A stretch of 64,000 bases of DNA from CAYMEK01 sp964389305 (lineage in GTDB: Bacteria > Spirochaetota > Spirochaetia > SZUA-6 > DRHE01): NCBI GenBank assembly GCA_964389305.1, contig CAYMEK010000013.1:1-64000 (forward strand), read 5' to 3'. Positions 59,576 to 64,000 of the stretch are shown piece by piece (within the stretch, counting starts at the first letter, position 1; each line of letters opens with the position of its first letter). Under the pieces are notes generated by a model. It did no database searches, was not told the origin of the DNA, and saw only the letters and a list, made by a program, of their open reading frames with translations. The position numbers were made by a program, and so were the translations under genes.

Positions 59576-60745
59576 ATGGCCAAAGTTCCGAAATCCCGAG
59601 CGAAGCCGGCGGCGGCAAAGCCGCTGATCGCTTCCCCTGATGCGTTGCTGCGTACGATTTTTTCCTACGTAGGCCGGATCGCCGACGAGCGGGATATCGA
59701 CAAGCTGCTGATTCTGCTGGCCGATATGGGCCGGGACCTGATCAACGCCGACCGCTGCACCGTCTGGCTCCTCAACCGCCGGACCGAGGAGCTCTGGAGC
59801 AAAGTGGCTCACGGGGTGAACCGGATCACGATTCCGATTACCGCCGGAATCGCCGGCTGCGTGGCCATGAGCGGTGAGCCTCTCATTATCAATGATCCCT
59901 ACAATGACCACCGCTTCGACAAAGATGTAGACAAGAGCACCGGGTACCACACCCGCAATATCCTGGCCTTACCCATTCACGATGGGGAGGGAAAGATCAT
60001 CGGTGTATACCAGGCCATCAACAAGCTGCCCGAGCAACAGAAGTACAGCAAGCAGGACATGGAACACCTACTGCTGGCGGCCACCTACACGGGCAAGATC
60101 CTGGAGGCCGCCATGCTTCAGGAGGAGATAGAAGCCACCCAGCGCGAGATCATATTCACCCTGGCGGAGACCGGCGAGATGCGCTCGAAGGAGACGGGGT
60201 ACCACGTCAAGCGGGTGGCCGAGTTTTCATACCTGATCGCGCTCCGCTACGGGTTGAGCGAGGAGGAGTCGGAGCTGATCAAGCTGGCCGCCCCGATGCA
60301 CGACATCGGCAAGATCGCCATCCCCGACTCCATCCTGCTCAAGCCGGGAAAACTGACGCCCGAAGAGTGGGAAACCATGAAGATGCACACCACCCTGGGC
60401 TACGAGATGCTGAAGCACTCCGAGCGCCGTCTCCTGAAATCCGCTGCCATCATCGCCAACGAGCATCATGAGAAGTGGGACGGCGAAGGGTATCCTCGGG
60501 GGCTGAAAGGCGAGGAGATCCACATTTACGGCCGCATCACCGCCCTGTCCGATGTTTTCGACGCGTTGGGGAATGCCCGGGTGTACAAGCCCGCCTGGGA
60601 GATGGACCGCATCGTCAGCCTCTTCAAGGCCGAGAGGGGTCATCAATTCGATCCGGACATGGTCAAGGTCTTTCTCGACAACCTGGACGATTTCATCAAG
60701 ATCAGTGAAATCTACAAAGACGAGCCGATCCAAACCGCAAGCTGA
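59576..60745 (+). CDS. GAF plus HD-GYP-type phosphodiesterase/phosphohydrolase
   Basis: A 389-residue protein. The GAF domain (about 20-190) includes VGRIADERDIDKLL and DRCTVWLLNRRTEELWS. The HD domain (about 205-370) includes LAAPMHDIGKIAIPDSILLKPGKL, the ligand set EHHEKWDGEGYPRGL and the HD pair MHDIGK. The GYP position reads GEGYPRGLKG, so HHExxDGxGYP is kept. Such proteins hydrolyse cyclic-di-GMP or act as signal-dependent phosphohydrolases. ATG 59576 with AGG upstream is preferred over an earlier in-frame ATG. Confidence 0.9.
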   Translation: MAKVPKSRAKPAAAKPLIASPDALLRTIFSYVGRIADERDIDKLLILLADMGRDLINADRCTVWLLNRRTEELWSKVAHGVNRITIPITAGIAGCVAMSGEPLIINDPYNDHRFDKDVDKSTGYHTRNILALPIHDGEGKIIGVYQAINKLPEQQKYSKQDMEHLLLAATYTGKILEAAMLQEEIEATQREIIFTLAETGEMRSKETGYHVKRVAEFSYLIALRYGLSEEESELIKLAAPMHDIGKIAIPDSILLKPGKLTPEEWETMKMHTTLGYEMLKHSERRLLKSAAIIANEHHEKWDGEGYPRGLKGEEIHIYGRITALSDVFDALGNARVYKPAWEMDRIVSLFKAERGHQFDPDMVKVFLDNLDDFIKISEIYKDEPIQTAS

Positions 60746-61985
60746 GACAAGCCGAACCAGCAAAACCGAATAACACCGGAACGATCGTGGCTATTGCCAG
60801 ACCGTTGACCTGATCGAAGGCGGGCAGCAGCTTGAGTAGCAGATACACGGCGGCCAGCGCGACCAGCAGCAGCCAGAGCAGGCCGAGCCTGCGCAGGCTA
60901 CGTCCTCCCCCCAGAGCCGCGGCCACGCCAAGAGGCACGGCGAGGAGAGTCAGGGGATTGGCCAGGAACAGGTTCTCGTTGCCGTAGGTTACCGTGTGGT
61001 CGGTAAACATGCTCATCAGGAACAACACGGTCCCGAGACATCCTAAGACCAGACCTGTCACCGCGCTGTACAGGCCGTACAGGAGCCCGGCCAGCCTGCC
61101 TCCAGCTCGCAGCCGGTAGCCGAGAAGGAGTGCGCCCAGAGCGGCTGCCGCTCCGATAAGCAATCCCCACGGCCAGTGCGCCGGCGCCCGGGCAGGGATA
61201 CGGGGTGCGTGACCGGCCTGGTAGTAGGTAACCGACTCGCCGATCAGGGGCCTCTCGATTCCCCGTTCATCGCGGTAACGCAGCCCGGCCACATTTGCCT
61301 CCAACTCGGAAGGCAGGAACATCTCCTGCCATTCGGTGGCCGGACGGTCGATCACATCGGACATGAGGAACATGAGCAGCCAATCCATCACGAAATGGCG
61401 GGAGGTGAAACGCCGGGTCTGCTGGCGCAGAGTCATCCTGCCGGGTCCGGCCGTAGCCGCCTGAAGCTGTCCGTTTATAGTCCGGTCGATGAGGTCCCGC
61501 ACCCGGGTAGCGCAGTTGTCGTTGTAATGGTCGTACCGGTAGGTGCGGTTTTCAGGCAGGATATTCCACTCCAGGAACCTCGCCATCTCCAGCCGCTTCG
61601 CCGGGGAAATATTCAAAGTCTGAATGCGTATGGAGCGGTTAAGAAACCGGTAGTAGGCCAACTCGCGCTCGGTGTCGCTGGCCCCGACCTGAAACCAGAG
61701 ACGGCCCTGGGCGAAATTGAGCACGAAGTTCTCCTGCTCGAAAGAGAACAGACCGTAGTTGTAGAAGCGTGATTCGGCGAGCCGCCGGTCCTCCACGATC
61801 AGGGCGCTGTGACCCCACCACGTGTAAATCGGATCGGCCGGTCCTATGGTGACCAGCTTCACCACCAGGTCCTCCGGACGGCTCAGGCCCTCAGCCCAAG
61901 GGGCAGGGGTTGCCCCAGCCGGCGGGGCGGCTGCGGCAAAGAAAAGCACTACCAGAGCTGCTGCGACAAAGAGAGGAAGGCGCAT
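60702..61985 (-). CDS. DUF4105 (Lnb N-terminal periplasmic domain) membrane protein
   Basis: A 427-residue protein: signal peptide (VAAALVVLFFAAAAPPAGA), an extracytoplasmic DUF4105 domain (YTWWGHSALIVED, FVLNFAQGRLWFQVG, YRYDHYNDNCATRVRDLID with a likely Cys/His protease-like site) and about five C-terminal membrane helices. It overlaps the HD-GYP gene tail to tail by 44 bases. Family function is not settled; the fold resembles cysteine-type amidases. Third gene of a minus-strand unit with prsW and a coiled-coil protein. Confidence 0.82.
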   Translation of the reverse strand: MRLPLFVAAALVVLFFAAAAPPAGATPAPWAEGLSRPEDLVVKLVTIGPADPIYTWWGHSALIVEDRRLAESRFYNYGLFSFEQENFVLNFAQGRLWFQVGASDTERELAYYRFLNRSIRIQTLNISPAKRLEMARFLEWNILPENRTYRYDHYNDNCATRVRDLIDRTINGQLQAATAGPGRMTLRQQTRRFTSRHFVMDWLLMFLMSDVIDRPATEWQEMFLPSELEANVAGLRYRDERGIERPLIGESVTYYQAGHAPRIPARAPAHWPWGLLIGAAAALGALLLGYRLRAGGRLAGLLYGLYSAVTGLVLGCLGTVLFLMSMFTDHTVTYGNENLFLANPLTLLAVPLGVAAALGGGRSLRRLGLLWLLLVALAAVYLLLKLLPAFDQVNGLAIATIVPVLFGFAGSACLSLRFGSARLCRFH

Positions 61986-61994
61986 GGCTCCCGT

Positions 61995-62723
61995 TCAGCT
62001 CTCGCCGGACAGACGCCCCTGCCGCCGGTCCTCGGCGATTGCCCGACGAATCCTGCTGCGCAGCACGAAGAAGGCGCCGATGAGAAGGGGAACGATCCCG
62101 ACGGCAGGCAGAGGTCCCAGGACAGGAATCGAGAACAGCAGGAAATCATAGGTTCCGTGAATAAAAATCGCCGTCCGAAGACCCCGGTTCATCAGCGCTC
62201 TCTCCAACTCGGGCGACGAGGCGAACTTGGCCAGACCGACGTAGTAGCCCATCAATCCCGAGGCGGTAGCGTGCAGCGGTATGGCCGTTACCGCCCTGCT
62301 CAGGGCCGTCCACAGGCTGCCGCCGGTTACGTAGAGAATGTTCTCCATGCAGGCAAAACCAAGGCTGGCCATCACCGTGTAGACCACTCCATCCATTATC
62401 TCGTCGAATTTAGGATTTCTGTAGGCAAAGAGGCGGACGATGGTGAGCTTCAAATACTCTTCGACCAAAGCCGCCACGATAAAGGCTTTGAACAGGATAT
62501 ACAGAAGCGGGAAGCCGGCAAAAAGCCCCTGGAAAACACTCATCAGCATTTCCAGGGGGATCGCCACGAAGGCAGCCACGACTCCGAACAGAAAAATCTT
62601 GATAACCAGGCGTTTAGGTTCCGGCCGTCCACGGTCCTGGCGGTAGTAGTAGCGTACCAGAAGCAGGGCCGGGGCCGCCGCCAGTATAAAAGACAGGATT
62701 ACTCCCAAGACGCCTCGATCCAT
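61995..62723 (-). CDS. PrsW-family intramembrane metalloprotease
   Basis: A 242-residue membrane protein of about seven helices. LVEEYLKLTIVRLFAY gives the EExxK motif, MASLGFACMENILYV the glutamate, and IPLHATASGLMGYYVGLA the histidine of the PrsW/Rce1-like site. GAGGAAGG precedes the ATG. In Bacillus PrsW cleaves an anti-sigma factor; no anti-sigma gene is in view here, so the target is unknown. Confidence 0.85.
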   Translation of the reverse strand: MDRGVLGVILSFILAAAPALLLVRYYYRQDRGRPEPKRLVIKIFLFGVVAAFVAIPLEMLMSVFQGLFAGFPLLYILFKAFIVAALVEEYLKLTIVRLFAYRNPKFDEIMDGVVYTVMASLGFACMENILYVTGGSLWTALSRAVTAIPLHATASGLMGYYVGLAKFASSPELERALMNRGLRTAIFIHGTYDFLLFSIPVLGPLPAVGIVPLLIGAFFVLRSRIRRAIAEDRRQGRLSGES

Positions 62724-62735
62724 ATTGCCTTCCTC

Positions 62736-64000
62736 TCAGTCCGAAGAGCCGCCGGCTTCGACGTACACCATGTCTCTTGGAGCCGGAAGCTGCCCGGATG
62801 AGCCGGTCGACGTGCAGGTGGCCGTTATTTTCCCGCCTCGGATCTCGAGCACCCTTCCCTCACCGATGGTGAGCTCCTTTTCCAGATCGGAGATGCGGCG
62901 GACCTGAACGAGGGAATCCACCGAGACATCGACATCGACCATTGCCTCGATCACGATCTTGCCTGCCGAGACGGAAGAAACAATACCCAGAAATACGTAG
63001 GGAGCAGTCAGTCCCCGCGAAGAGCCGCCGCCGGCCATCAGAATCTGAATCTCGCGCGTCACCGCCCGGTATAGCGGATCCTGACGGGCCATGGCCAGCA
63101 GACTTCGTTCCACCTCGGCACGGTTTTCGGAGCTGCTGGAAAGATAGTTGAGAAAAGTCATGATATCCCGCAGTGCGTCATCTCTGCCTTGTCTGAAAGC
63201 TCCGCTCTCCGCGTTGCTCAGGGATCGGGACAGCCTGCCTGTCTCCGACTGCAGTGTCTTCACCTGGGCGCTCAACTCGCTCACCCGGGCCCGGCTTTCC
63301 CGTAGCTGCTCGGTCAGGCCGGCGATCTGAGCCTCGCTTTCACGCAAATGAAGATTCAACTCTTCGTCTGCAGAAGACCGCTGTTCGCCCAGGCGTAGCT
63401 GCTCCTGCAGCGCTTGAATTTCACGCTCCTTTTCCCTGAGCCTGCCTTCCAGCTCGGCCGCTGCGCTCTCCCGGCTCTCCGAACCTTCCTCTTCTCCGAG
63501 ACCGGCAATTCCCGGCTCGGCCTCTTCCGTATGCGTGCGGACGAAATCCTTCAGGGCGGCTACAAGGAACGCATCCGTCTCTTTAACCCTCGCTGGGGCC
63601 TTTTCGAACAGGGTCCCCAGGCTGTCCAGGGCGGCCAGTGCCGCCGCGTAGTTCTCCGACTCCAGGTTTTCGGCAACATTCCGGTACAAGGCCTGGACCT
63701 GGTCCTCGAAGAGGCTTTCCTCCCTCAAGCGAGCGTTCAGATCCTGAAGACGCTGCTCGGCCGTAGAGGTCCCGCTCTCCTGGACTGGCCCCTCCTGGGC
63801 GAACGCTTCCTCCGGCGCTGCCGCCAGTAGCTGCCTTTCGCTCCTGGCCCGCTCGAGAGCCTGTTCGGCGTTCTGCCTGGACTGTAGAAGCTGCTGTTCC
63901 TTCTCCTGAAGCCGGGCGTCCAGCTGGCCGCGGTAGTGCTCGACCTCCTTGCGCAACGAAGTCTCCTGCCGGCTTTCCATCTCCCGCAGCCTGTCGTCGA
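62736..64000 (-). CDS. long coiled-coil protein, C-terminal part (runs off the window)
   Basis: At least 421 residues are visible; the frame stays open at the right edge. Most of it is charged heptad-type coiled coil (LRKEVEHYRGQLDARLQEKE; LREKEREIQALQEQLRLGE). The last 110 residues are different: a small beta-rich domain (SAGKIVIEAMVDVDVSVDSLV, LTIGEGRVLEIRGGKITATC). It is first of three genes with prsW and DUF4105. The function is unknown; a structural or envelope-linked role is plausible. Confidence 0.75.
   Translation of the reverse strand, partial: DDRLREMESRQETSLRKEVEHYRGQLDARLQEKEQQLLQSRQNAEQALERARSERQLLAAAPEEAFAQEGPVQESGTSTAEQRLQDLNARLREESLFEDQVQALYRNVAENLESENYAAALAALDSLGTLFEKAPARVKETDAFLVAALKDFVRTHTEEAEPGIAGLGEEEGSESRESAAAELEGRLREKEREIQALQEQLRLGEQRSSADEELNLHLRESEAQIAGLTEQLRESRARVSELSAQVKTLQSETGRLSRSLSNAESGAFRQGRDDALRDIMTFLNYLSSSSENRAEVERSLLAMARQDPLYRAVTREIQILMAGGGSSRGLTAPYVFLGIVSSVSAGKIVIEAMVDVDVSVDSLVQVRRISDLEKELTIGEGRVLEIRGGKITATCTSTGSSGQLPAPRDMVYVEAGGSSD

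Noticed and set aside
1..64000. CRISPR arrays, tRNA/rRNA genes, prophage or origin of replication
   Set aside because: No regularly spaced repeats, cloverleaf-like genes, phage structural genes, or dnaA-box clusters were recognised on reading the window.

Overview
The window looks like a chromosomal segment from a free-living, largely anaerobic bacterium of the Spirochaetota (inference). The main clue is the periplasmic rhamnose-binding protein, whose export signal runs into a GGQAEA sequence, a style common in spirochaete ABC binding proteins. Several genes carry spirochaete-type lipoprotein signals. Dense GC-rich coding alternates with a more AT-rich block around 22.5-42 kb. No tRNA, rRNA or CRISPR array was seen. 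There is one assembly gap of 100 N at 35699-35798.

Layout. 0-3.4 kb: the end of a NuoF/HndC-type diaphorase, a ferredoxin-like partner, a RegB-like sensor kinase carrying a GGxxNPF quinone motif, and a polyprenyl diphosphate synthase, all on one strand. 3.5-6.2 kb: an ArsR-controlled unit (arsR, an AhpD/CMD-like protein, an ABC efflux pair). 6.3-17.6 kb: a rhamnose locus with an ABC importer (rhaS-T-P-Q order), its YesM/AraC-type two-component system, the rhamnose mutarotase, a short-chain dehydrogenase and a sulfatase. 17.6-21.1 kb: a second kinase of the same membrane family, a receiver-only regulator, a helical protein and a hexaheme cytochrome c. 21.3-23.7 kb: two lipoproteins.

23.8-40.9 kb is the unusual part. 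It holds a UxaE-like epimerase, a malic enzyme, a thioredoxin-reductase-like flavoprotein whose CxxC is replaced by SxxS, an IS remnant and a SorC regulator. These are followed by a long co-directional series: a TIM-barrel protein, an Ldh2-type dehydrogenase, an IolN-like creatininase-fold hydrolase, a nitroreductase, a Cys-bearing unknown, CoA-transferase A/B, a ferredoxin, a membrane protein cut by the gap, a tungsten aldehyde:ferredoxin oxidoreductase, its MoaD-like protein, a cupin, a zinc dehydrogenase and a class I fumarase. I read this as a catabolic operon for an unidentified, possibly cyclic, carbon source, feeding fumarate and malate to pyruvate.

41-50 kb: accessory membrane and acetyltransferase genes, an outer-membrane barrel, a fused MetF-MetV-type methylenetetrahydrofolate reductase, a PHP protein and a pdxR-pdxS-pdxT vitamin B6 unit. 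50-59.5 kb: the catabolic half of rhamnose use (rhaB, rhaI, bifunctional rhamnulose-1-phosphate aldolase/dehydrogenase, a SorE-like dehydrogenase), interleaved with an aminotransferase, a ribokinase and an unknown protein. 59.5-64 kb: a GAF/HD-GYP protein and a DUF4105-PrsW-coiled-coil operon running off the end.

The two rhamnose blocks form one complete pathway: import, anomer mutarotation, isomerisation, phosphorylation, aldol cleavage to dihydroxyacetone phosphate and lactaldehyde, then oxidation to lactate. The blocks are about 34 kb apart.
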